A DNA stretch of 64,000 nucleotides. Origin: Afipia sp. Lineage in GTDB: Bacteria > Pseudomonadota > Alphaproteobacteria > Rhizobiales > Xanthobacteraceae. The notes under the pieces were generated by a model that was given only the letters and a program-made list of their open reading frames with translations, did not search any database and was not told where the DNA came from. Location: the NCBI GenBank assembly GCA_024707075.1, contig JANQAK010000003.1, positions 496,001 through 560,000 of the forward strand, written 5' to 3'. Below, piece by piece: positions 54,205 to 63,972 of the stretch. Made by a program: the position numbers and the translations under genes. How positions within the stretch are numbered: the stretch's first letter is position 1; each line of letters opens with the position of its first letter.

Positions 54205-55464
54205 ATGCGTTCGATGGATCGTCTGCTGAAATTTTTCCTGAGCCAGTTCATCCGGCGCGGCTCGGTGACGTTTACGACATCAACCGGAGCGACGTTCACC
54301 TGCGGTGACGGAACCGGCCAGCCGGTGGCCGTCAAATTCCTGACCGCCGAGGCCGAACGCCATCTGCTGCTCGACCCCGAACTGGCGCTCGGCGAAATCT
54401 ATACCGACGGCGACTTCGTGATGGAGAAAGGCTCCATCGCCGATCTGCTCGACGTCGCGCTCGGCCAGCCGGACATGGTGCCGCGCTGGTCGAAAGTCCG
54501 GTGGTGGATTCGCTATCTGGTCCGGCACTGGCAGCAGTTCAATCCGCCGGCCCGTTCCAAGCGCAACGTCGCCAGCCACTACGACCTCGACGGACGGCTT
54601 TACCGTCTCTTCCTCGACGCCGACATGCAGTATAGCTGCGCCTATTTCGAGACGCCGGACTCCACGCTCGACGACGCGCAGCTTGCCAAGAAACGCCACC
54701 TCGCCGCCAAGCTGCTGGTCAAGCCGGACCAGCGCGTGCTCGACATCGGCTGCGGCTGGGGCGGCCTCGGCCTCTACCTCGCGGAGATGACGGGCGCGAA
54801 AGTCACGGGCGTCACTTTGTCGGAGGAACAACTCGGTGTCGCCAACGCGCGCGCCGGTGAATCGAACCTGGCCGATCGCGCCGAATTCCGCTTGCAGGAT
54901 TATCGCGCAACGCCCGGCCCGTTCGACCGCATCGTCTCGGTCGGCATGTTCGAGCATGTCGGCGTCGACTATTACGACACCTACTTCAAGCGCTGCGCGG
55001 AACTGCTCACCGGCGACGGTGTGATGGTGCTGCATTCGATCGGCCGTCCGGAAGGTCCCGGCATCACCAACCCGTGGATCGCGAAGTATATTTTCCCCGG
55101 CGGCTATATTCCGGCGCTGTCGGAAGTGCTGCCCGCGATCGAGCGCGCCGGCCTGCTGGTGTCCGACATCGAAATCCTGCGGCTGCATTATGCGGAAACG
55201 CTGAAGGCCTGGCGCGAGCGCTTCCTCGCCCGGCGCGAGGAAGCAGCGAAACTTTACGACGAGCGTTTTGTCAGGATGTGGGAGTTCTACCTGGCCGCAT
55301 CTGAAATGTCGTTCCGCAAGCAGAATGTCATGGTGTTCCAGATTCAACTCACCAAAAAGCAGGACGCGGTTCCGCTCACGCGCGACTACATCACACGGGA
55401 AGAACAGCGGCTGCGCGGCGTCGAGGCCGCCAAGGGTCCGGTGCTGCGGCTGGCAGGTGAATAG
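54205..55464 (+). CDS. cfa: cyclopropane-fatty-acyl-phospholipid synthase
   Basis: Adds a methylene from SAM across double bonds of membrane phospholipids. About 419 residues. The N-terminal part (ATFTCGDGTGQPVAVKF, GEIYTDGDFVME) is the lipid-binding domain; the methyltransferase core has VLDIGCGWGGLGLYLAEMTGAKVTGVTLS and VSVGMFEHVG with the active-site glutamate/histidine region. IGRPEGPGITNPWIAKYIFPGGYIPALSE is a hallmark. ATG at 54205 or 54214; both precede the first conserved block. Paralogs are common, so the exact substrate is open. Confidence 0.92.
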   Translation: MRSMDRLLKFFLSQFIRRGSVTFTTSTGATFTCGDGTGQPVAVKFLTAEAERHLLLDPELALGEIYTDGDFVMEKGSIADLLDVALGQPDMVPRWSKVRWWIRYLVRHWQQFNPPARSKRNVASHYDLDGRLYRLFLDADMQYSCAYFETPDSTLDDAQLAKKRHLAAKLLVKPDQRVLDIGCGWGGLGLYLAEMTGAKVTGVTLSEEQLGVANARAGESNLADRAEFRLQDYRATPGPFDRIVSVGMFEHVGVDYYDTYFKRCAELLTGDGVMVLHSIGRPEGPGITNPWIAKYIFPGGYIPALSEVLPAIERAGLLVSDIEILRLHYAETLKAWRERFLARREEAAKLYDERFVRMWEFYLAASEMSFRKQNVMVFQIQLTKKQDAVPLTRDYITREEQRLRGVEAAKGPVLRLAGE

Positions 55465-55701
55465 CCAGCGCCGCGCACCGTTGGCGCATCCTTTATCGTC
55501 GCGCACAGATTGGATGCGGAAACGGCGCGCGATCAACGGCATAGCAACGTCAAGCGCAATCCGCTGCTCCGACGATTTCTTTTTCCGGACCGCGCGCCTT
55601 GTGGGAATCGTGCATAAGGCCACGGCGTGCTTCCGCCGGATGCGATCCGAGTGCTTGATACGCGCCCCGCATTCGCCGAATTGGAAGCATACTCTTTCGC
55701 T

Positions 55702-57202
55702 ATGGCCATTACTGATTCTGAACATTATCAAGCTCGCGCCGGAAGCCGGCACGCCGGCCTACCGGACTGCGCCTCATAATATCGAGGCCGAACAGGGACT
55801 TCTCGGCGCCATTCTGGTCAACAACGACGCCTTTTACCGTGTCTCGGACTTTCTTGAGCCGAAACACTTCTTCGAGCCGATCCACCAACTGATCTTCGAG
55901 ACCGCCTCGAGCATCATCCGCGCCGGCAAGGTCGCGACCCCGGTGACACTGAAGACTTTCGTTCCGGCGGACACCGACCTCGGCGGCATCACCGTCGCGC
56001 AATATCTCGCCCGCCTCGCCGCCGAAGCGACGACCATCATCAACGCGCAGGATTACGGCCGGACCGTCTATGACCTCTCGATCCGGCGCGATCTCATCCG
56101 CGTGGGCGAGGACATGGTCAATGTCGCGTTCGACGCTCCGGTAGATTTCGCGCCGCGGGCACAGATCGAGGACGCGGAAAAGAAGCTCTACGATCTCGCC
56201 GAGTCCGGACGTTACGACGGCGGCTTCCAGAAATTCTCGCAGGCGCTGACCGTCGCGGTCGACATGGCGGCGGCGGCCTACAGCCGCGACGGCAACCTGT
56301 CGGGTCTGGCCTCGGGCCTGCGCGACATGGACATCAAGATGGGCGGCTTGCAGTCGTCCGACCTCATTATCCTCGCCGGCCGTCCCGCCATGGGCAAGAC
56401 GGCACTCGCAACCAACATCGCCTACAATGTCGCCCGCTCATGGCGCGGCGAATTGCAGGCCGACGGCCAGATGAAATCGGTCAATGGCGGCATCGTCGGT
56501 TTCTTCTCGCTCGAAATGTCGGCGGAGCAACTCGCCACCCGTATTCTGTCCGAGCGTACCGGCATCTCGTCGAGTTTGATCCGCCGCGGCGGCATCAGCG
56601 AGCAGGACTTCGACAAGATCCGCGATCACTCCATCGAGATGCAGAACCTGCCGTTCTATGTCGATGACGGCGGCGGTCTGTCGATTTCGCAGTTGACCGC
56701 GCGCGCGCGGCGGCTGAAGCGGCAGAAAGGACTGGACCTGCTGATTATCGACTACATCCAGTTGTTGTCCGGCTCGGGCCGCCGCTCCGATAACCGCGTG
56801 CAGGAAATCACCGAGATCACCACCGGCCTGAAAGCGCTGGCGAAGGAATTGAACGTTCCCATCATCGCGCTGTCGCAGTTGTCGCGTCAGGTCGAAAGCC
56901 GCGACGACAAGCGCCCGCAACTGTCGGACCTGCGTGAATCGGGATCGATCGAGCAGGACGCCGACGTGGTGCTGTTCGTCTATCGCGAGGAATACTATCT
57001 GCAAAGCAAGGAGCCGCGCATCGGCACGCCGGAGCATGAGAAGTGGCAGCTCGACATGTCACTGGTTCACGGCAAGGCCGAGGTCATTATCGGCAAGCAG
57101 CGTCACGGCCCCACCGGCACCATCAACCTGCAATTCGACGCCAACGTCACGCGGTTCGGCGATCTCTCCCACGACGGCCAGTTGCCCGAACGATTTGGCT
57201 AG
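55702..57202 (+). CDS. dnaB: replicative DNA helicase DnaB, frameshift near the start
   Basis: Unwinds DNA at the replication fork as a hexamer. From 55720 on the frame gives KLAPEAGTPAYRTAPHNIEAEQGLLGAIL and the entire N-terminal domain, then Walker A AGRPAMGKTALATNIA, Walker B LLIIDYIQLL, and the arginine-finger region SQLSRQVESRDDKRPQ to the end at 57202. The normal start MAITDS (ATG 55702) is out of phase by one base; the extra base lies in about 55711-55720. Removing one base gives 499 residues, the normal length. In-phase TTG/ATG codons further upstream give no family sequence. Likely sequencing error or a very early real indel. Confidence 0.9.
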
Positions 57203-57298
57203 GCGCTACCAACTTTAGTCCGCAATTGCTCCGCAAAGAGTGTGCTAGGGTTGGAACCAGCTTTGCTGAATCCCTCTCTGCATACTTGACGTAGGCCA

Positions 57299-58468
57299 AT
57301 GACTCTCGCTTCCGACACGAAATCCATCGACAGCGCTGCAAACAAGCCCGCCGATACGTTGCCTGCCAGCGCGACCGGCGTCTTGACCGTCGACCTCGAC
57401 GCCATCGTCGCCAACTGGCGCAAGCTCGGCAGCCAGGCCATCCCTGCCGACTGCGCCGCCGTGGTGAAGGCGGATGCCTATGGCTGCGGGATCACGCAGG
57501 TCAGCCGCGCGCTGGCGAAAGCGGGATGCAGAACATTCTTCGTCGCAACGCTAGACGAGGCGCGCGCCGTGCGTGACGTCACGCCGACGTCCGCCATCTA
57601 TGTACTCGACGGATTCTTTCCGGGCTCTGGCGATCTCTATGCGAAGTTCGATTGCCGCCCGGTGATCGGCGACGCCACCGAACTCGCCGAATGGGATGCG
57701 TTCCGCACCACCAGCGGCTGGGAAGGCCCTGCTGCGATTCATATCGACACCGGCATGAACCGTCTCGGCTTCCGGATCGCAGACGCGCAGGCGCTGGAAC
57801 CGCGCATCAAGAACGGCAACCACGGCTTCTCGCTGGTGATGAGTCATCTCGTCAGCGCCGAAGTTCTCGGCGATCCGGTCAATAGCCGGCAGGTCGCGGC
57901 CTTCCGCGAAATTGCATCGCTGTTTTCTGGTGTCCCCGCCTCGCTGGCCAATTCATCCGGCATCTTTCTCGGATCGCAATTCCATTTCGATCTGGTGCGG
58001 CCGGGCGCCGCGCTCTACGGCGTCAATCCGACGCCGGAAGCCGACACACCGATGCTGCCGGTGGTCGATCTCAAGGTGCGCGTGGCGCAGACCCGCACCA
58101 TCGAGAAAGGCGAGACCGTCGGCTACGGCGGCACATGGACCGCGCGGCACCCGACACGGCTCGCCATCGTCACCGCCGGATATGCCGACGGATACTTTCG
58201 CGCGGCAGGCGGCATCGACAATGTGCGCAGCGCCGAGGCGATCGTGGCGGGCCAGCGCTGTCCGATCGCCGGACGCATCTCGATGGACCTGATGGCGATC
58301 GACGTCACCGCTGTGCCGCCCCACGATATCCGCCGCGGCGGCATGGTAACGCTGATCGGCGAAGGCATCACGGTGGACGAACTCGCGCATCACTTCGGCA
58401 CCATCGGCTACGAGGTGCTGACCAGCCTCGGCCACCGCTACGCGCGCGTCTACAAGGGCGGCGAGTAA
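57299..58468 (+). CDS. alr: alanine racemase
   Basis: PLP-dependent racemase making D-alanine for peptidoglycan. The PLP lysine is in AAVVKADAYGCGIT near residue 57; the tyrosine of the second base is in AIVTAGYADGYFRA. GEGITVDELAHHFGTIGYEVLTSLGHRYARVY is the family end. 389 residues. It lies between dnaB and radA, the conserved order in alphaproteobacteria. A short open frame (58487-58591) between alr and radA starts at a GTG and has no family likeness. Confidence 0.95.
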   Translation: MTLASDTKSIDSAANKPADTLPASATGVLTVDLDAIVANWRKLGSQAIPADCAAVVKADAYGCGITQVSRALAKAGCRTFFVATLDEARAVRDVTPTSAIYVLDGFFPGSGDLYAKFDCRPVIGDATELAEWDAFRTTSGWEGPAAIHIDTGMNRLGFRIADAQALEPRIKNGNHGFSLVMSHLVSAEVLGDPVNSRQVAAFREIASLFSGVPASLANSSGIFLGSQFHFDLVRPGAALYGVNPTPEADTPMLPVVDLKVRVAQTRTIEKGETVGYGGTWTARHPTRLAIVTAGYADGYFRAAGGIDNVRSAEAIVAGQRCPIAGRISMDLMAIDVTAVPPHDIRRGGMVTLIGEGITVDELAHHFGTIGYEVLTSLGHRYARVYKGGE

Positions 58469-58673
58469 CACACGAAGGACTGGCGGTGCCTGACGTGAGG
58501 GATTTCGAGCCCGGCAGCCCGTTCTCCGCTGGCGTCGCGGCGCTGCCCAGCTACGCGCTGAGTTACAGGCGCGCTTTCGATCACAGGTAGCACGCGAATT
58601 CCGATTGACTTTCGGCGCAAAATAGCGAACAAAAGAAGAACATATTTGGCCCGCTTTTCTCAGGATAGTCTTG

Positions 58674-60116
58674 ATGGCCCGCCCCGCCGTTCTCTCGTTC
58701 GTCTGCCAGAATTGCGGTGCGGCCTATAACAAGTGGCAGGGCAAGTGTGAGTCTTGCAGCGAGTGGAATACGCTGTCGGAAGAAGACCCGACCGGCGCGA
58801 TATCCGTGCCCGCCAACCTGCGCGCCAAGCGCAAGGGCCGCCTGTTCGCACTCCAGACATTGACCGGCGCCAGCCCGGAGCCCCCGCGCCTGCCGTCCGG
58901 CATGGCCGAACTCGATCGCGTCACCGGCGGCGGCTTCGTGCGCGGCTCGGTGCTGCTGATGGCGGGCGATCCCGGCATCGGCAAATCGACGCTGCTCACC
59001 CAGGCCACCAGTCTTCTCGCCCGCGCCGGGCACCGCGCGGTCTACATCTCCGGCGAGGAGGCCGTCGGTCAGGTGCGGCTGCGCGCCGAACGTCTCGGCC
59101 TCGCCGATGCCGCCGTGCAGCTTGCTTCGGAAACTTCCGTCGAGGACATCATCGCCACGCTGTCGGAAGGCAAGCCGCCACGCCTCGTGGTGATCGATTC
59201 GATCCAGACGATGTGGGCCGATACGGTCGAGTCCGCGCCCGGCACCGTGACACAGGTCCGCGCCTCGGCGCAGGCGCTGATCCGGTTTGCCAAGAAATCC
59301 GGCGCGGCGCTGATCCTCGTCGGTCATGTCACCAAGGACGGCCAGATCGCAGGCCCGCGCGTGGTCGAGCACATGGTCGATGCCGTGCTCTCGTTCGAGG
59401 GCGAAGGCTCGCAGCAATTCCGCATCCTGCGCGCGGTGAAGAACCGGTTCGGCCCCACCGACGAGATCGGCGTGTTCGAGATGACGGGCCTCGGCCTGCG
59501 CGAAGTGTCCAATCCGTCCGAACTGTTCCTGTCGGAACGCGATCTCGGCAGTCCTGGCACCGCCGTGTTCGCCGGCATCGAGGGCACGCGCCCGGTGCTG
59601 GTGGAATTGCAGGCGCTGGTGGCTCCGACCACGCTCGGCACGCCGCGGCGCGCGGTGGTCGGCTGGGATTCCAGCCGCCTGTCCATGGTGCTGGCGGTCT
59701 TGGAGGCTCATTGCGGCGTCAAGCTCTCGGGCTACGACGTCTATTTCAACGTCGCCGGCGGGTTGCGCATCAACGAGCCGGCGGCCGATCTCGCCGCCGC
59801 CGCCGCGCTGGTGTCGTCACTGGTCAACGCGCCGCTGCCGGTCGATGCGGTCTATTTCGGCGAAATCTCGCTGTCGGGCGCGGTGCGGCCGGTGGCCCAG
59901 ACCTCCGCCCGCCTCAAGGAGGCCGCCAAACTCGGCTTCGGACGCGCGGTGCTGCCTGAGAGCGCGCGGGGCGATGCAGGCGGCGACGCAGGTCTGTCCC
60001 TCGCCAGCGTCGGTTCGCTCACCTCGCTGGTCGCCGACATCGCCGCAAAAGGCCGCAAAGCCACAGGTACCGCAAAAACCTCCGCTCCGGACCGATTCGA
60101 CCGCGAAGATGACTAA
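58674..60116 (+). CDS. radA: DNA repair protein RadA
   Basis: RecA-like branch-migration helicase of 480 residues. The C4 zinc finger CQNCGAAYNKWQGKCESC is at residues 10-27. Walker A GDPGIGKST is near residue 100, Walker B LVVIDSIQTMW, and the RadA-specific KNRFG motif (AVKNRFGPTDEIG) is present. The C-terminal Lon-type domain begins near residue 330 (YFNVAGGLRINEPAADLA). ATG at 58674; a TTG three bases upstream is ignored. Confidence 0.96.
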   Translation: MARPAVLSFVCQNCGAAYNKWQGKCESCSEWNTLSEEDPTGAISVPANLRAKRKGRLFALQTLTGASPEPPRLPSGMAELDRVTGGGFVRGSVLLMAGDPGIGKSTLLTQATSLLARAGHRAVYISGEEAVGQVRLRAERLGLADAAVQLASETSVEDIIATLSEGKPPRLVVIDSIQTMWADTVESAPGTVTQVRASAQALIRFAKKSGAALILVGHVTKDGQIAGPRVVEHMVDAVLSFEGEGSQQFRILRAVKNRFGPTDEIGVFEMTGLGLREVSNPSELFLSERDLGSPGTAVFAGIEGTRPVLVELQALVAPTTLGTPRRAVVGWDSSRLSMVLAVLEAHCGVKLSGYDVYFNVAGGLRINEPAADLAAAAALVSSLVNAPLPVDAVYFGEISLSGAVRPVAQTSARLKEAAKLGFGRAVLPESARGDAGGDAGLSLASVGSLTSLVADIAAKGRKATGTAKTSAPDRFDREDD

Positions 60117-60138
60117 AGGCGACGTGACGTTCGCATGA

Positions 60139-60164
60139 CCGGGCGCTATATAACCCGCGCCCGG
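60139..60164 (+). terminator. GC hairpin after radA
   Basis: CCGGGCGC and GCGCCCGG (60139-60146, 60157-60164) form an 8-base perfect stem with a loop TATATAACCC, 23 bases after the radA stop. No U tract, so terminator activity is uncertain. The remaining bases to 60385 contain no gene. Confidence 0.45.
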
Positions 60165-60385
60165 CCGCGATTTCGAAACGTGTCAGCCAACCCGCCGATA
60201 CCCTCCGTTAACTGCGACGGATGATCTTCGGGAGGGGATGCGCTTTTGGCGTTGATGTCCGGGGTTTTGCGGGTTCCCGGCCCTTGCGGGACGTGCCATA
60301 TGGCCGTCAGCTACCGGGGCGCAGGACGATCCGATTCGCGGTTCTTGTCGCGGTTCTTGAAACTGAAAGCGGACCTGACCAGCCG

Positions 60386-61030
60386 ATGCCGATAACGCTT
60401 CTCGACATTATCGTTCTTGCCGTGATGCTGTTGTCGGGCCTGCTGGCGATGATCCGCGGCTTCATGCGCGAAATCCTGTCGATCGCCGCGTGGGGTGCCG
60501 CCGCCCTGACCACGCTTTATGCCTATCAGAAGCTGCTGCCGACCGCGAAAACCTATTTCAACAACGACACCGTCGCGGCCATCGCCGTGGTGGCCGGCGT
60601 GTTCATCCTGACGCTGATCGTGGTCTCGATCATCACCGTGCGCATCTCGGACATGATCCTGGATTCGCGGATCGGCGCGCTCGACCGCACCCTCGGTTTC
60701 CTGTTCGGCCTCGCCCGCGGCCTGCTCATCATGGTCGTGGCGTTCCTTTTCTTCGCCTGGCTGGTACCGGACAAACAACAGCCCGAATGGGTCCGTAATG
60801 CCAAGTCGCGGGTGATGCTTCAGGGAACCGGCGATTGGCTGATGTCGCTCTTGCCGGACGACCCCGAGAACACCATCTTGAAGAGGTTCAAGAAAAAGGG
60901 CGACGAGGAGCAGACAGATGCTGCTCCCGAACCGCGCACAACGGCAACGGTGGGGAACGACGGCGGGTATGGAAAATCGGCTCGTGACGGGCTGAAGCAG
61001 TTGATCGAAGGCAAAGCCGCAGGACGCTAG
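60386..61030 (+). CDS. cvpA: CvpA family membrane protein
   Basis: A 214-residue inner-membrane protein with four helices (LLDIIVLAVMLLSGLLAMIRGF, ILSIAAWGAAALTTLYA, AAIAVVAGVFILTLIVVSIIT, LLIMVVAFLFFAWLV) and the family motif GALDRTLGFLFGLARGLL. In E. coli CvpA is encoded with purF and linked to colicin V production and envelope stress; here too it precedes purF by 43 bases. ATG at 60386 fits the first helix. C-terminal 60 residues are polar. Confidence 0.9.
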   Translation: MPITLLDIIVLAVMLLSGLLAMIRGFMREILSIAAWGAAALTTLYAYQKLLPTAKTYFNNDTVAAIAVVAGVFILTLIVVSIITVRISDMILDSRIGALDRTLGFLFGLARGLLIMVVAFLFFAWLVPDKQQPEWVRNAKSRVMLQGTGDWLMSLLPDDPENTILKRFKKKGDEEQTDAAPEPRTTATVGNDGGYGKSARDGLKQLIEGKAAGR

Positions 61031-61073
61031 ATTCAGTTCTAGTCCTGCCTCAGATAAGGGCGCGGTGGACCAT

Positions 61074-62593
61074 ATGAAAACCCCTTCTGGCGATCACTCT
61101 CCCACTCCCCCTACAAATCCGATTACGATCTCGCTGACGATCTGGACAAGGATCTCAACGGCGACACGCTCCGCGAGGAATGCGGCGTGTTCGGCATCTT
61201 CGGCCACCCGGATGCCGCAGCGATCACGGCGCTCGGCCTTCACGCTCTTCAGCATCGCGGCCAGGAAGCCGCCGGCATCGTCACCTACGACAACGGCCGC
61301 TTTCATTCCGAACGACGGCTTGGCCTCGTCGGCGACACCTTTTCCCGCGCTGAAGTCATTTCGCGCCTCCCGGGCAACATGGCCGTCGGCCACGTCCGTT
61401 ATTCCACCACCGGCGGCACCATCCTGCGTAACGTGCAGCCGCTGTTCGCCGAACTGAATGCAGGCGGCTTCGCCGTCGCGCATAACGGCAACCTCACCAA
61501 CGGCCTGACGCTGCGGCGTGAACTGGTCCGCCACGGCACGGTGATGCAATCCACCACCGACACCGAGGTGATCCTGCATCTGGTCGCGCAGTCCAAGCGC
61601 GGCCGTTTCATCGAGCGCTACATCGAAGCCCTGCGCGCCATCGAAGGCGCCTACGCGCTGGTGTCGCTCACCAACAAGAAGCTGGTCGGCGCGCGCGATC
61701 CGCTCGGCATCCGCCCGCTGGTGCTCGGCGAACTCGACGGCTGTCCAATCCTCGCGTCGGAAACCTGCGCGCTCGACATCATCGGCGCAAAATACATCCG
61801 CGACATCGAGCCCGGCGAAGTGATCGTGTTCGACGAACACGGCGAGGAAATCCACAAGCCGTTCCCGCCGATGCCGCCGCGCCCCTGCATCTTCGAGTAC
61901 ATCTACTTTGCGCGGCCGGACTCGATCGTCGGCGGCCGCTCGGTCTACGAGGTCCGCAAGAATTTCGGCGCGCAGCTTGCCCGCGAGAGCCACGTCGATG
62001 TGGATGTCATCGTGCCGGTGCCGGACTCCGGCGTTCCTGCCGCGGTCGGCTACAGCCAGCATTCCGGCGTGCCGTTCGAACTCGGCATCATCCGCAATCA
62101 CTATGTCGGCCGCACCTTCATCCAGCCGACCCAGAGCGTACGCGAACTCGGCGTGCGCATGAAGCATTCGGCCAACCGCGCCGCCATCGAAGGCAAGCGC
62201 ATCATCCTGATCGACGACTCTCTCGTGCGCGGCACCACCTCGAAGAAGATCGTCCGCATGATGCGCGATGCCGGCGCGAAGGAAGTTCACTTCCGCCTCG
62301 CCTCGCCGCCGATCGTCAATCCGGACTATTACGGCATCGACCTGCCCGATCGCGGCGGCCTGCTGGCCGCGACCCACACCATCGAGGAAATGCGCGAGAT
62401 CATCGGCGCGGACTCGCTGGCGTTCCTGTCGATCGACGGCATGTATCGCGCCATGGGTTATCCCGGCCGCGATCCCGCCAATCCGAAGTTCTCGGATCAC
62501 TGCTTCACCGGCGCCTATCCGACCCACCTCACCGACCAAACTCAGGTCGAGCCGCAGCCGCGGCAATTGTCGCTGCTGGCCGAGGCGAGCTGA
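61074..62593 (+). CDS. purF: amidophosphoribosyltransferase, frameshift near the start
   Basis: First step of purine synthesis: PRPP plus glutamine to phosphoribosylamine. The main frame contains TLREECGVFGIFGHPDAA with the N-terminal nucleophile cysteine, the glutaminase block SVVHNGNLTN-like (VAHNGNLTNGLTL), and the PRPP motif RIILIDDSLVRGTTS. That frame has no start codon before the cysteine. An ATG at 61074 (MKTPSGDHSPTPP) is one base out of phase; a C tract with five C (61107-61111) would join them if it had six. A start at the GTG of 61187 would lose the catalytic cysteine and cannot be right. About 506 residues when corrected. Confidence 0.9.
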
Positions 62594-62606
62594 GTAAGGC
62601 GAGGCG

Positions 62607-62741
62607 GTGACTCTGCACCAATTCGGAGGCGCGCTCGCAGGTATCTTGCTTGCGAGCTTTATCTTCTTTGCGTTTCGACAAGGCATGAAAGTAAAACCGG
62701 ACGACCGCGAAGACAGAGGCCCATCGGTCGGCGGTCCTTAA
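62607..62741 (+). CDS. small membrane protein (44 aa)
   Basis: A GTG at 62607 preceded by AAGGCGAGGC gives MTLHQFGGALAGILLASFIFFAFRQ-type sequence: one membrane helix, then a polar tail (GMKVKPDDREDRGPSVGGP). The F-x-FRQG-K-KP pattern recurs in short proteins of Bradyrhizobium-type bacteria (from memory). It is 13 bases after the purF stop and its stop codon overlaps the stop of the opposing gene. Function unknown. Confidence 0.55.
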   Translation: MTLHQFGGALAGILLASFIFFAFRQGMKVKPDDREDRGPSVGGP

Positions 62742-63880
62742 TAGCTCTGCAGCGAACCCTTTCTTAGCGCCAGCCACACCGTCAGGCCGCCGCACTCCGG
62801 ATCTTCCACCACATGCTGCATGGTTGAAAAACCGTGCGCGGCAAGCAGCGCCTCGTATTCCGCCGTGGCGAGGCTGGCGTGGTAGAGCGCCTCACCCTGA
62901 TAGCTTCCAATCGCCTCACCGGCCGCCGGACCGCTGGTGAACATCAGCGCAGCATCCGGCTCCGCATGATCGCGGAAGACGGCGAACATCGCGCGCTGAT
63001 CGTCCGGCGTCAGATGAAAGAAGCTGTTCCACGCCACGATGCCGCCGAACCGGCGCGCGAGCGAAACCTTTCGCATATCGCCCGCAATCCATGTCTGGTC
63101 GCGAAAGCGAGAACGGCAAAGATCAATCAGTGTTGGCGATGAATCAACGCCGGTGAGGCGATACCCGGCTTCGATCAGGAAGCGCGCGACCGGCTCGCCC
63201 GATCCGCATCCGAGATCGAGCACGTCCGCACCTTGCGGCACGACCTGCCGGAATCGCTCAAACCACGCACGCTCCACCAGCCGGGTGCCGCGATCCCGGT
63301 CGAATGCGTCTGCATGGCGTTCGTAGAGCGCGCCGATGTTTCTCGACGACGGATGCCAGCCCGCCGCCTCAAGCGGTCGCGACATGAAGACCGCATCGTC
63401 GCCATAACTCTTCAGCTTCGCATCAAGCTGCGGAGTCCGCGCGGACTCGAACCCCTGACGCTGCCAGAATCCCGCCGATCCATTCACCGCTACCAGCGAC
63501 ATCGTGCGCAGTCCCGTGCCGCGGGCATGATCGGCAAGTTTCCTGACGATCGATGTGGCCGCGCCGGTCCCGCGCGCGCGCGGCGTCAGCGCGAGATCGT
63601 GAATGTAATACGTAGACGGCGTTGCCGGCAGTTCACCGAGCAGGGAATTCAGCGGTGGCGCATCGAACTCCCGCCACGGATGGCTGAGCACATAGGCCGC
63701 GATGCCCTCCGCCGCCGCGTACACATGGCAGCCCGTGGGGTAAAGTCTCAGTCGTTCGGCAAAAACCGCGTCGTCTTCCGGATAGGCCTGATGAATGGTG
63801 GCGGAGAGCGCGCAGGTTGCCTGAAGGTCGTCCGCTGTCATGGGACGCCACTGGCGGGCGGAGGGATCATACCGGGTCAT
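62738..63880 (-). CDS. GNAT acetyltransferase - class I methyltransferase fusion protein
   Basis: A 380-residue two-domain protein. Residues about 10-170 are a GNAT domain: RPMTADDLQATCALSATIH start, YYIHDLALTPRARGTGAATSIVRKLADHA with the acetyl-CoA loop, and GFWQRQGFE near the end. Residues about 180-370 are a SAM methyltransferase: ADVLDLGCGSGEPVARFLIEAGYRLTGVDSS, then ARRFGGIVAWNSFFHLTPDDQ. The linker ALYERHADAFDRDRG is the usual methyltransferase start, so two complete domains are joined in one frame. Target unknown. A single polypeptide is clear from the sequence; whether it modifies one substrate twice is inference. Confidence 0.85.
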   Translation of the reverse strand: MTRYDPSARQWRPMTADDLQATCALSATIHQAYPEDDAVFAERLRLYPTGCHVYAAAEGIAAYVLSHPWREFDAPPLNSLLGELPATPSTYYIHDLALTPRARGTGAATSIVRKLADHARGTGLRTMSLVAVNGSAGFWQRQGFESARTPQLDAKLKSYGDDAVFMSRPLEAAGWHPSSRNIGALYERHADAFDRDRGTRLVERAWFERFRQVVPQGADVLDLGCGSGEPVARFLIEAGYRLTGVDSSPTLIDLCRSRFRDQTWIAGDMRKVSLARRFGGIVAWNSFFHLTPDDQRAMFAVFRDHAEPDAALMFTSGPAAGEAIGSYQGEALYHASLATAEYEALLAAHGFSTMQHVVEDPECGGLTVWLALRKGSLQSY

Positions 63881-63909
63881 GGCGGCCGTCTAGCATAAAT
63901 AGCCCTGTC

Positions 63910-63972
63910 ATGCCCGGGCTTGTCCCGGCCATTCATGTCTGTAATACCCCTGTCGGAACACGTGAATGCCCG
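63910..63972. repeat. palindromic intergenic repeat fragment at the right edge
   Basis: TGCCCGGGCTTGTCCCGGCCATTCATGT and its inverse ACACGTGAATGCCCG face each other. The form resembles the 'TCATGCCCGGGCTTGTCCCGG' intergenic palindromes of this bacterial group. The window ends shortly after, so boundaries are uncertain. Confidence 0.45.

Noticed and set aside
58487-58591. 34-codon GTG frame between alr and radA
   Set aside because: No family likeness and a non-ATG start; too weak to annotate.
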